DNA of 36,400 nt from Candidatus Wildermuthbacteria bacterium RIFCSPHIGHO2_01_FULL_48_25 (GTDB lineage Bacteria; Patescibacteriota; Minisyncoccia; Minisyncoccales; UBA10102). The DNA is taken from the NCBI GenBank assembly GCA_001823155.1, contig MHTR01000014.1, positions 1 to 36,400 of the forward strand, given 5' to 3'. A program made the translations under genes and the position numbers. This document shows positions 22,660 through 29,690 of the stretch, piece by piece. Position 1 is the stretch's first letter. Each line of letters opens with the position of its first letter. The notes beneath the pieces were generated by a model. The model did no database searches. It was not told where the DNA came from and worked only from the letters and a program-made list of their open reading frames with translations.

Positions 22660-22715
22660 GAAAACCTCCTTGGCTTCTGCTATATCAATAGTACCTATTT
22701 CTGCCCGACCGTCAA

Positions 22716-23396
22716 TCACAAAGCCAAAAGGACGCGCTCGGCGGCGAGGCGGGGGTTGACGTTCGTGGTTTGCAAAAGAACGATGGTTTCCTCAACCAGA
22801 CGCAGGGTGCGGGAAAATAACACTGCTTTCTGCATATCCTCTTTCACGATCTTAGAAACAAAAAGGTGGCGCAAACGCAAAAGCCAGTCTTGTAAGGTCA
22901 AAAGCACCTCTTCAGACTCCGCAAGCTCTTTGGCGTAATCGAAACGCTCTTTCAAAGAAGCAGGAACTTTGAAGGGTTTGCCTTCTTCTAAAGGAAACTT
23001 CCAGAAGCGGAGTTCCTGCGCTCTCGAGCGCAGCGTGGGAAGCAGTAAAAACGGATACGCTGTGAGCAAGAAAAAAAGAGTGTCACCTTTTGGTTCTTCC
23101 AAAAGCTTAAGCAGCGCTGATTGCGCTTCTTCGCTTGCCTTGTGCACATTCTTAAGAATCGCAACCTTGAAAGGAGACGCCCACGCGCCAAGGCTCAAAC
23201 GATCGCGCAAGTCTCGCACCTGCTCAATCGCAGTGAGTTCTTGGGAAACAATATCTGCCTCGTTTGTTTTTAAAAGGTCCGCAACAAAAAGAGCCGCGGC
23301 AATCTGCGCCTCTGTGTCGTTCCCCGAGAACAGGTAGGCATGGGAAAGCTTTTCCGCTTTTACGGTTGCTTTGAGGAATTCTAAAGGAGTGTCCAT
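22716..23396 (-). CDS. holB: DNA polymerase III delta' subunit-like protein
   Basis: 226 residues of the clamp-loader AAA+ fold. LSHAYLFSG opens it as in HolB/DnaX, and the block VAILKNVHKASEEAQSALLKLLEEP is the sensor-1 to SRC region. The P-loop is absent (SGNDTEAQIAA), as expected for delta', and so is the four-cysteine zinc module, so it is shorter than the E. coli protein (334). It likely acts as the stator of the clamp loader. It is separated from mreB2 by a 46-bp palindrome. Confidence 0.88.
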   Translation of the reverse strand: MDTPLEFLKATVKAEKLSHAYLFSGNDTEAQIAAALFVADLLKTNEADIVSQELTAIEQVRDLRDRLSLGAWASPFKVAILKNVHKASEEAQSALLKLLEEPKGDTLFFLLTAYPFLLLPTLRSRAQELRFWKFPLEEGKPFKVPASLKERFDYAKELAESEEVLLTLQDWLLRLRHLFVSKIVKEDMQKAVLFSRTLRLVEETIVLLQTTNVNPRLAAERVLLAL

Positions 23397-23407
23397 ATAC
23401 TTGCTGT

Positions 23408-23453
23408 ATCCTTGGTCGGGCCAAGTTGTGGATAACTTGGCCCGACCAAGGAT
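23408..23453. repeat. 46-bp perfect palindrome with a DnaA box at its centre
   Basis: Two exact 20-base arms (left 23408-23427, right 23434-23453; the outer sequence is ATCCTTGGTCGGGCC) flank GTGGAT. The centre reads TGTGGATAA (23427-23435), a perfect DnaA box. It begins two bases after the mreB2 stop and ends 11 bases before the holB ATG. No T run follows on either strand. It could form a cruciform or a very stable RNA hairpin. Confidence 0.85.
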
Positions 23454-23454
23454 G

Positions 23455-24474
23455 TCATGTTCCGCGCTTTGACATCAAGCTTGCCTTGTATGCTTCGAGG
23501 TTTTCTAAAACAGCACCAGTTCCTCGCGCAACGCAGGTCAAGGGATCTTCCGCGGCAAAGCACGGCACCCCAATAGATTCCGTGATGAGTTGGTCGAGGT
23601 TACGCAGCAATCCCCCGCCTCCTGACAAAATAATGCCTTTATCCATAATATCCGCAGACAGTTCTGGTGGAGTTTCTCGCAGCAAAAGCCGCACGGTTCT
23701 CACAATTTCCTCCAGGGGCTCTTGCAGGGCTTCGGTAATCTCCTTTCCCGTTATCTTTATGGTTTTGGGAAGTCCCTGCACCAAGTCTCTGCCTTTGATC
23801 TCAAGCGTCACATCATCTTTATCCGCCACCGCGGCTCCTATTTTCATTTTGATTTCTTCTGCCGTGTTCTCCCCCACCGCGAGATTGTATTTCTTCTTCA
23901 AATAGTTGGAAATGGCTTCATCGAGCTTGTCACCCGCGACTCTCAAGGAGGTTGATTCCACGATCCCTCCCAAAGAAATAACTGCTGCTTCGGTTGTGCC
24001 ACCGCCAATGTCTACTATCATATGGCCCGAAGAGGAATGAATGGGAATGCCTGCTCCAATTGCTGCTAAGATAGGTTCTTTTGCAACATACGCGGCTTTA
24101 GCTCCGGCGCCAACCGCTGCTTCCACCACTGCTCTCCGTTCGGTAGACGTGATGCCGGCTGGCACCGCGACCAACACCTCGGGCTTCAAAAATTGGTAGC
24201 GCGGAACCACTTTCTTCAAAAAGTAGCGGATCATGGCTAAGGTAACCCTGAAGTCTGCAATAACGCCTTCACGCAAAGGCCGGTACACCCGAATAGTGTC
24301 TGGCGTGCGGCCAGTCATTTCTTTTGCTTGCTGGCCCACTGCCAGAATAGAGTTGTTATACAAAGAAACAGCAACCACCGAGGGCTCTCTCACCACCACT
24401 CCTTTTCCCGGCACAAACACAAGGGAGTTGCAGGTTCCCAAATCAATCCCTATTTTCGTGACAAACATGCTCAT
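23455..24474 (-). CDS. mreB: Rod-shape protein MreB, second copy
   Basis: A second complete bacterial actin, 339 residues. GIDLGTCNSLVF, VDIGGGTTEAAVISLGG and GIILSGGGGLLRNLD are the three nucleotide-binding motifs. It differs from the first copy by lacking the amphipathic N-terminus and the acidic tail, and by substitutions such as LGTCNS for LGTANS. It starts within the murA stop (ATGA overlap), so the murA-mreB pair links precursor synthesis with the cytoskeleton that guides wall growth. It may co-polymerise with, or act apart from, the first MreB. Confidence 0.96.
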   Translation of the reverse strand: MSMFVTKIGIDLGTCNSLVFVPGKGVVVREPSVVAVSLYNNSILAVGQQAKEMTGRTPDTIRVYRPLREGVIADFRVTLAMIRYFLKKVVPRYQFLKPEVLVAVPAGITSTERRAVVEAAVGAGAKAAYVAKEPILAAIGAGIPIHSSSGHMIVDIGGGTTEAAVISLGGIVESTSLRVAGDKLDEAISNYLKKKYNLAVGENTAEEIKMKIGAAVADKDDVTLEIKGRDLVQGLPKTIKITGKEITEALQEPLEEIVRTVRLLLRETPPELSADIMDKGIILSGGGGLLRNLDQLITESIGVPCFAAEDPLTCVARGTGAVLENLEAYKASLMSKRGT

Positions 24475-25751
24475 GAGGTTTTGCGCGTAATGTCGGCTCC
24501 GAGTTTTTGCAGCCGTTCTTCTATTTTCTCGTATCCCCTGTCTACCTGGTAAATATTGCTAATCGTGGTTTGGCCTTTTGCAATAAGCCCCGCGATAATG
24601 AGAGCTGCTCCGCCCCTGAGGTCAAAGCTTCCCAAGTCGGTTCCCCGCAGTTTCGTGGGGCCATTGATAATGGCTCGATGCGGATCTGTGAGATACACTT
24701 CCGCTCCCATTTTTGACAACTCCTCCAAATACTTCAACCTTCCTTCATACAGCGGGTCATGCAGGAGCGTGGAACCTTTTGTTTGTGTTGCCAAAACGCC
24801 CAGCGGGCTTTGCAAATCCGAGTGTACTCCAGGATAAATGAAACTCTGGACTTTATCAATGACTAAAGACTGCGGTCCCGCAATTGTAATATGTGCCAAT
24901 CCTCTGGCCTTGGGGGTTATGGTAAACTGGGCGCCAAAATCCTTGAGCTTCTTCAAGAACAGCTCCAAAAACCTCACCTCAACGTTTTTCACCGTTATCT
25001 CTCCCTTGGAAAGCAGGCCCAGAATAATAAACGTTCCTGCTTCAATGGGGTCATACATCAAGCTGTGCTTAAATCCTTTCAGAGTCTTCTTCCCTGAAAC
25101 CGAAACCGCGTGCGCTCCCACCAAAGAAACCCTTGCCCCCATTTTCGACAATACCCTGCTTAATTCCTGCATTTGGTAGTCCTGGTCTGCGATTTTCACG
25201 ACAACATTTCCCGGAATTCCCGCGGCGAACAGCAGCATGTTTTGGGTCGCGGTAACCGAAAACTCATTGAGCACCACTTCGCGCACCTTCAGTTCGCCAG
25301 AAAACTCCAAGCGAAACACCTGCTTTGGTTTCTTGGTTATCCGTACTCCCAGCTGGGAAAACGCGTCCAAGTGCGTGTCTATGGGCCGGGCTCCAATAAT
25401 ACAGCCGCCAGGCTGGGGAAGTTCAACCTTGCCGAACCGCGAGAGCAACGGGCCAAAAAAAAGAATGGCTCCGCGAAAACGCAGCACCAGATCTTTGTTT
25501 ATCTTCAACGGATTAATATTCCTCGTGTTGACAAGCACCTCTCGCTTCCCTATCCATTCCACCTTTGCTCCCATGCTTTGAAGCAGTTCAATGGTGCGAA
25601 ACACGTCTTCAATCAAAGGAAGATTCTTGATAACGCAATCTTGTTTCGTGAGTATGGTTGCCGCTAACAACGGGAACGCCGCGTTCTTTGCTCCGTATGT
25701 TTCAATGCTTCCCTTGAGGGGTTTGTGCCCTTGAATGACGAACTTTTCCAT
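24471..25751 (-). CDS. murA: UDP-N-acetylglucosamine 1-carboxyvinyltransferase
   Basis: First committed step of peptidoglycan synthesis: transfer of enolpyruvate from PEP to UDP-GlcNAc. 426 residues, normal length. The substrate-binding lysine lies in YGAKNAAFPLLAA and the catalytic cysteine in LPQPGGCIIGARPID; since it is Cys and not Asp, fosfomycin sensitivity would be expected. The six-fold repeated inside-out alpha/beta fold spans the whole length. The ATG is six bases after a well-spaced promoter. It heads murA-mreB2-holB and is divergent from the PEGA gene. Confidence 0.98.
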   Translation of the reverse strand: MEKFVIQGHKPLKGSIETYGAKNAAFPLLAATILTKQDCVIKNLPLIEDVFRTIELLQSMGAKVEWIGKREVLVNTRNINPLKINKDLVLRFRGAILFFGPLLSRFGKVELPQPGGCIIGARPIDTHLDAFSQLGVRITKKPKQVFRLEFSGELKVREVVLNEFSVTATQNMLLFAAGIPGNVVVKIADQDYQMQELSRVLSKMGARVSLVGAHAVSVSGKKTLKGFKHSLMYDPIEAGTFIILGLLSKGEITVKNVEVRFLELFLKKLKDFGAQFTITPKARGLAHITIAGPQSLVIDKVQSFIYPGVHSDLQSPLGVLATQTKGSTLLHDPLYEGRLKYLEELSKMGAEVYLTDPHRAIINGPTKLRGTDLGSFDLRGGAALIIAGLIAKGQTTISNIYQVDRGYEKIEERLQKLGADITRKTS

Positions 25752-25757
25752 AGCGAT

Positions 25758-25786
25758 ACTCTAACAAAAAAGAACAGGCGCTGCAA
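25758..25786 (-). promoter_or_regulatory. Promoter of murA-mreB2-holB
   Basis: TTGCAG (25781-25786), 17 bases, TAGAGT (25758-25763), ending six bases before the murA ATG. Predicts a leaderless mRNA. Confidence 0.7.
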
Positions 25787-25810
25787 TGCGCCCGCGCAAC
25801 CGGGTTTGGG

Positions 25811-25839
25811 TTTACAAGGTGTGCAAAATACGATAGAAT
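25811..25839 (+). promoter_or_regulatory. Promoter of the PEGA-domain gene
   Basis: TTTACA (25811-25816), 17 bases, TAGAAT (25834-25839), ending seven bases before the ATG at 25847. It is back to back with the murA promoter. Confidence 0.65.
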
Positions 25840-25846
25840 AGTGCGT

Positions 25847-27223
25847 ATGACAAAACGTCAGCGAACATTCCTTTTTTTGGCAGCTACAGTCTTGTTTCTT
25901 CTCGCAACCCCGGCTGTCATTCTCTACTCCCAGGGGCTCCGCATTGACTGGAAAAACCGCACGCTTACCCACACGGGCGGCATTTTTTTGAAAGCCGTGC
26001 CTTCACGTGCCACTATTTCTTTGGACGGCAGCTTTGTGAAGCGAACCGACTTTTTCTTTGACTCAGCCCTGCTCACCAATCTGTTGCCCGGAAACTATGA
26101 CGTGGTCGTTGAAAAAGAAGGATACATCCCCTGGAAGAAAACCCTTCCGGTTCAAAAAGCGCAGGTAACAGAAGAAAAACACGTCATTTTGTTTTCCCAG
26201 GATATCAGCTTCCAGACGCTTTTTTCAAACGTACTCAACTTCTGGCCAAGCCCAGACGGAAGTTTGTTCGTGTTCCAAAAGAAGCTCGACTCCAGAACCT
26301 GGCAGTTAACATCATGGAATCCGCAGGATGGCAGGGAAATCGTACTCTGGGAAGCTCCGCTTTCAAACCAAGTGGAAGACATTATATGGTCCCCTGATTC
26401 TAACGCCATAGCGCTGCGGCTGGCCGCGTTGGAACGAGAGCGGTATTTACTCTGGAACCTAAAAGGCCAAACCCAAGACGCCTGCGTTCTCACCCCCTGT
26501 TCTCTGGACTTCCTGGGACTCTCGAGTAATGAAGTGGCGTTCTCTTCTGAAAACTCCCAGCACGTGCTCTTCACCGTGTTCCAAGTAGGCTCTGTTTCTT
26601 TGAAGCGCGCCAACTACGTGACAAAAGCAATCCCTGAAACCCTGGCGAAAGACATTCTCGCCTTTTCGAGCGAAGGCAGAAATGTCTGGTGGCTGGATGA
26701 AAAGGGCATTCTCTGGGAAAAGAACCTCGCGAGCCAGGATGTTCCGGTTTCCCTGAACAAAGAACCCTACCTCGTGCGGCCCGAAACAAAGTACACTATC
26801 TCTGGAAACGGTTCCATTCTCCTATTTCAAGAAACGAACGGTGAGCTGTTCGAAGTACAACGGCAAGGCGAAATTACAAAACTCTCTACAGAGGTCACCT
26901 CGTTTTTGAGAAGCCCGGATAAACAAAAAGTAGTGCTTGTGAAAGGTAACCAGCTCGCGGTTCTGTTCCTCGACAAAAAAAAGGAGCTGGTTTTGGAAAC
27001 CTTTGCCAAGACGCCCAAAAACCTCGTGTGGCTGAACTCAAACTACCTGTTCGCAACCATCAACGAAAAAGCTGTGATCATTGAAATAGATGAGTTTGGC
27101 ATGCCCAATATCGTTGACCTGGGAACATTCAAGAAACCAAAGCTTGGTTGGAACAGCCAAACCCAGAGCCTATTCCTCCAAAGCGAAACGACCTTCCTCT
27201 CTTCAGAAAAACTGCTTCCTTAG
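25847..27223 (+). CDS. Membrane-anchored PEGA-domain protein
   Basis: 458 residues. A membrane anchor (about 7-27, FLFLAATVLFLLATPAVIL) is followed by a PEGA domain (about 45-100: VPSRATISLDGSF ... LLPGNYDVVVEKEGY), a surface-layer-type beta domain. The rest has repeated WSPD/WPSPDGS-type segments (FWPSPDGSLFVF, IIWSPDSNAIAL) suggesting a seven-bladed TolB/WD40-like propeller. It is expected outside the membrane; ligand unknown. I chose the ATG at 25847 over the GTG at 25841 because of the abutting promoter. Its stop codon lies in a 21-bp palindrome. Confidence 0.9.
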   Translation: MTKRQRTFLFLAATVLFLLATPAVILYSQGLRIDWKNRTLTHTGGIFLKAVPSRATISLDGSFVKRTDFFFDSALLTNLLPGNYDVVVEKEGYIPWKKTLPVQKAQVTEEKHVILFSQDISFQTLFSNVLNFWPSPDGSLFVFQKKLDSRTWQLTSWNPQDGREIVLWEAPLSNQVEDIIWSPDSNAIALRLAALERERYLLWNLKGQTQDACVLTPCSLDFLGLSSNEVAFSSENSQHVLFTVFQVGSVSLKRANYVTKAIPETLAKDILAFSSEGRNVWWLDEKGILWEKNLASQDVPVSLNKEPYLVRPETKYTISGNGSILLFQETNGELFEVQRQGEITKLSTEVTSFLRSPDKQKVVLVKGNQLAVLFLDKKKELVLETFAKTPKNLVWLNSNYLFATINEKAVIIEIDEFGMPNIVDLGTFKKPKLGWNSQTQSLFLQSETTFLSSEKLLP

Positions 27224-27236
27224 CCAGGCTAAGGAA
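27216..27236. repeat. 21-bp palindrome overlapping the PEGA gene stop
   Basis: TTCCTTAGCC-A-GGCTAAGGAA, ten perfect pairs around one base. The TAG stop (27221-27223) lies in the left arm. The same design (21 bp, CCTTAG...CTAAGG, single-base centre) occurs at the alaS stop. Confidence 0.75.
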
Positions 27237-27301
27237 ATAAAAAGACTCCTGCCCGTGAAAAGGGCAAAGAGCCAGAAGAAAGAGCAGACTGTTCTTGGGA
27301 A

Positions 27302-27493
27302 CTAGATGCAGAGACTTGAATGGTACTGCCGCTCCGCCGAGGCCGTTCGGGCGGTGTCCACAACCTCTCTTGCTACTCGCCAGTTCTTGATAATCCGGTA
27401 TGCGTCTCCCGAGGTCAACCCGGCGTTTTGGAGTACCCTCACCAATCTTGCCCCTGTCTCGAACGACAGTTTTTGATCTGTCTTCGTTACCAT
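27302..27493 (-). CDS. Small conserved hypothetical protein, second copy
   Basis: A 63-residue soluble helical protein, paralogue of the 22471-22659 gene. Its core reads GARLVRVLQNAGLTSGDAYRI and VAREVVDTARTA, aligning without gaps to the other copy over about 45 positions. AGGAGG lies six bases before the ATG. Its promoter region carries a nested palindrome with the core TGCTATAGCA, also found before the adjacent PaaX-like gene, so it is probably controlled by that regulator. Function unknown. A weak GCCC/GGGC hairpin and T run near 27238-27265 may end it. Confidence 0.8.
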   Translation of the reverse strand: MVTKTDQKLSFETGARLVRVLQNAGLTSGDAYRIIKNWRVAREVVDTARTASAERQYHSSLCI

Positions 27494-27541
27494 TCAAAGC
27501 CTCCTCTTGTGTATATAAGCATACACGATATAAGAAAAAAG

Positions 27542-27581
27542 TCACTATACTATAACTGCTATAGCACTTTCAGTATAGTGA
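27542..27581. promoter_or_regulatory. Nested operator between the small gene and the PaaX-like gene
   Basis: TGCTATAGCA (27557-27566) lies exactly at the centre of a wider dyad with arms TCACTATACT (27542-27551) and AGTATAGTGA (27572-27581). On the minus strand the arm and core overlap a TATAGT -10 box for the 27493 gene. Strong candidate for a repressor site. Confidence 0.7.
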
Positions 27582-27599
27582 AAAGCTTTACTATATAAT

Positions 27600-28193
27600 T
27601 CAGGGAAGGTATCTCACAAGTAATTTGGAAAAATGATGCGCAACACTTGAAGGGACTTTTGTGTTCTCGATCGTAAAACAATAGACATATTCTTGAACCT
27701 CAAATAGCGAGGTTAAAACATCTACCTCGTCCTCGCATGGAAAGGGATAAATAAATACGCTGTCCTGCACCCTATAAAAACCAAGGTGCTTGAGAAAATC
27801 CCTCAAAGCTTCGCGAGCACGCTTCTTTTGTTCAGGGATATCAAATACCAAGAGGCGCCATTTACCGTCCCAAGTTTTGGGGATAGAAATTCTTAACTTT
27901 GTAATTGAATCTTGAAGTTGATATTCTTTCTGCCTCATCTTTCCTTCTTCGGTCACTTCTAAGATAATGTTCCCTCTAACTTCTCTAATTCTCACGAATT
28001 TCTTGCGCACAAGAGTTTTATATGTTTTCCAGAGGGATTGCTGGGAAATTTTTTTACCTGAAAGAAAAGGTCTAAACGCAAGCAAAACACCTGGCATAGT
28101 AACCGCAACTCCAAGAATAATTCCTCCGGCACACGCAGCTAAAACCTGTTTCATCAGCTCCCCTTTTTGAAATGCCGTATGCTTTTCTTGCAT
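27600..28193 (-). CDS. PaaX/Cas2-like transcriptional regulator
   Basis: 197 residues. The C-terminal half (KWRLLVFDIPEQKKRAREALRDFLKHLGFYRVQDSVFIYPF) is the ferredoxin-like domain shared by PaaX repressors and Cas2; the aspartate of VFDIPE sits where Cas2 has its metal ligand. The middle (about 48-90) looks like a winged helix. Unusually the N-terminus holds a hydrophobic stretch, AACAGGIILGVAVTMPGVLL, which could be a membrane helix. No CRISPR array or cas gene is near. Two starts are plausible: ATG 28193, leaderless, or ATG 28154 with GGGGAG five bases upstream. Confidence 0.88.
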   Translation of the reverse strand: MQEKHTAFQKGELMKQVLAACAGGIILGVAVTMPGVLLAFRPFLSGKKISQQSLWKTYKTLVRKKFVRIREVRGNIILEVTEEGKMRQKEYQLQDSITKLRISIPKTWDGKWRLLVFDIPEQKKRAREALRDFLKHLGFYRVQDSVFIYPFPCEDEVDVLTSLFEVQEYVYCFTIENTKVPSSVAHHFSKLLVRYLP

Positions 28194-28199
28194 ACTTTT

Positions 28200-28208
28200 A
28201 TTATACCA
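28200..28208 (-). promoter_or_regulatory. Extended -10 promoter of the PaaX-like gene
   Basis: TGG followed by TATAAT (28200-28205), six bases before the ATG at 28193. The operator core at 28213-28222 lies in the spacer, so binding there would block the promoter. Confidence 0.7.
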
Positions 28209-28212
28209 TAGT

Positions 28213-28222
28213 TGCTATAGCA
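28213..28222. promoter_or_regulatory. Operator core upstream of the PaaX-like gene
   Basis: TGCTATAGCA, identical to the core at 27557-27566, with imperfect flanking symmetry (CCATAGT on one side, TTTATAGG on the other). Implies autoregulation. Confidence 0.65.
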
Positions 28223-28261
28223 TTTATAGGAAAGTTACAAAACGTTAAAACACGAAGAAAT

Positions 28262-28295
28262 AAAAAGCGCGATTCTTCCAGAGGAAGAAAAGCGC
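28262..28295 (-). terminator. Terminator of the 28304-29152 gene
   Basis: GCGC and TTCTTCC pair with GGAAGAA and GCGC around a three-base loop, followed by five Ts on the minus strand. Confidence 0.85.
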
Positions 28296-28303
28296 CGTTT
28301 TGA

Positions 28304-29152
28304 CTAGGAGGCGCGACTTTGAGTGATCTGATACACCGTTCCCGCTACCTCCCTCATGAAGACTTCGGGAGGAAGGTCGGGAGCAGCATGTCCGAACGTC
28401 TCAACTCCGATGCCGTGTACAACGAGAAGCCTCCAAAGGGCTTCGCCCTGAGCCATCCCATACGGCGCTCCGGAAGAGAGCAAGATGTTAGTTGATACTG
28501 GCTTACTCTTAAGCCATTCTTGCACTGTGTCCTCGGTATTCGGCCTCACTGGCTGGCCGCCAGGAGTTGCCGGGGGCTTCATGGGCGCGTCGACAAATAC
28601 CACGCGCGTATCCTGCAGGCCAGGCGGGAGCATGCAATTCGCCCACAACCAACGCATCATATCGAGTTCGGTTTCGCCCAGAGGCCTAGACGTTGCAGGG
28701 TAGTAGTACCTCCCCATCAACGCAATTGCGGCCTGCGTGGTTTCCTTGTCCTGCTGGAGCGGCCGCTTCCCGCCCAAGACTATAGTCTCTTTCCACCGCA
28801 CGCCGCTCTCCCATGCATCGGCAAGGTCAATGAGACGGGCTACGGCACGAACGAGCAAGGCGCCTGGCCATGCTGCGTACGTATAGTCCCAGTTTTGAGG
28901 TATGGTTGCGTCGGCAAACCCGCACAACTTCAAATGTCGCAGAAAACGAGCGGGAGGGCATGAAACCTTCACCGCCCCCAGCTCCCAACGCTCCAAGGGC
29001 TCGTTGGTCCCAGGTTTCTTCTGGAAAAAACGTTGCTGGAGCGCCGCGTTGATTTCCGCGAGATTGTCGCCAGGAATACCCACGTCATTAAGGAACTTTT
29101 GAAATCGATGTGCTGGAACGTGATACGTAAAGAGCAGTTCTGACCGTCGCAC
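28304..29152 (-). CDS. Hypothetical protein, 282 residues
   Basis: Not recognised. It is soluble, with no signal peptide or membrane span. The middle is helical (LLVRAVARLIDLADAWESG); the C-terminal third has an alternating pattern, including TRVVFVDAPMKPP and VSTNILLSSGAPYGMAQGEALWRLLVVHG, that suggests a Rossmann-like or YdcF-type alpha/beta domain, but no catalytic motif is clear. The start is GTG at 29152, with AAGGAGG six bases upstream. Its G+C looks higher than its neighbours' by eye. It has a consensus promoter and terminator of its own. Confidence 0.82.
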   Translation of the reverse strand: MRRSELLFTYHVPAHRFQKFLNDVGIPGDNLAEINAALQQRFFQKKPGTNEPLERWELGAVKVSCPPARFLRHLKLCGFADATIPQNWDYTYAAWPGALLVRAVARLIDLADAWESGVRWKETIVLGGKRPLQQDKETTQAAIALMGRYYYPATSRPLGETELDMMRWLWANCMLPPGLQDTRVVFVDAPMKPPATPGGQPVRPNTEDTVQEWLKSKPVSTNILLSSGAPYGMAQGEALWRLLVVHGIGVETFGHAAPDLPPEVFMREVAGTVYQITQSRAS

Positions 29153-29190
29153 GAGCTTCCTCCTTCACGTCTGATTTTCAGAGTAGTATT

Positions 29191-29219
29191 ACTCTATACT
29201 CTTTCTATATTTCTGTCAA
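29191..29219 (-). promoter_or_regulatory. Promoter of the 28304-29152 gene with an operator-like dyad
   Basis: TTGACA (29214-29219), 17 bases, TAGAGT (29191-29196). A dyad AGAGTA-GTAT-TACTCT (29180-29195) overlaps the -10 box and start site, a typical repressor position. The leader is about 30 bases and includes the Shine-Dalgarno sequence. Confidence 0.75.
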
Positions 29220-29230
29220 TTTCTGGCGGA

Positions 29231-29261
29231 AAATAAACTGAGTCCCTTTTGGGGACTCAGT
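29231..29261 (-). terminator. Terminator of the infA-to-rpsI operon
   Basis: ACTGAGTCCC-CAAAA-GGGACTCAGT (29237-29261), ten perfect pairs, followed by TTATTTT on the minus strand, two bases after the rpsI stop. Confidence 0.9.
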
Positions 29262-29263
29262 CT

Positions 29264-29674
29264 CTACCTCTTGCTCCACTGCGGAGCGCGGCGGGCTCGG
29301 CGAAGGCCGAACTTCTTTCGCTCTCTCATACGAGGGTCTCTCTTTAAGTATCCAAACTTGCCCAGCATGGGCCGCAATTCAGGGTTCCACTCCACCAGAG
29401 CTCTTGCCAATCCATGGCGCACCGCTTCAGCCTGGCTTGAAAGCCCGGCTCCTGAAACCATGACGGTTATGGCGAACTTGGGAAGGTCTGAAATCTTCTG
29501 GAAAACCTCCTGGCACGTTACCCGGTGCTCCGGAATTTGGAAGTAGGACTCGAGCGGCTTTTCGTTCACGGAAAACGCGGAGGCGCCAGGCGTAATACGC
29601 ACCCTCGCAACAGCTGTTTTCCTTCTTCCTATCGCCTCGATATATTTTGTTTCTCCTGTTTTTGTTTTTGGCAT
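29264..29674 (-). CDS. rpsI: 30S ribosomal protein S9
   Basis: 136 residues from the ATG at 29674. GRRKTAVARVRI opens the globular domain, and the C-terminal tail ends RRARRAPQWSKR, the S9 tail that reaches the P-site tRNA (bacterial consensus ends with SKR). The ORF extends to 29698 but that start would overlap rplM. Last gene of the ribosomal operon, following rplM by 16 bases. Confidence 0.97.
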   Translation of the reverse strand: MPKTKTGETKYIEAIGRRKTAVARVRITPGASAFSVNEKPLESYFQIPEHRVTCQEVFQKISDLPKFAITVMVSGAGLSSQAEAVRHGLARALVEWNPELRPMLGKFGYLKRDPRMRERKKFGLRRARRAPQWSKR

Positions 29675-29690
29675 AGTGAGTGTAATCGAA

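Noticed and set aside
22388-22759. Plus-strand frame beginning MLKEKARRAWRLARVL
   Set aside because: Most of it is antisense to the 62-residue gene and holB; only the first 30 residues look protein-like, and there is no ribosome-binding site.
23408-23453. 46-bp palindrome as an intrinsic terminator
   Set aside because: No T run follows on either strand, and on the minus strand GGATACAGCAAG leads directly into holB.
27600-28193. Cas2 of a CRISPR system
   Set aside because: The C-terminal domain is Cas2-like, but the protein also has a winged-helix part and no Cas1 or repeat-spacer array is present; PaaX-type regulator fits better.
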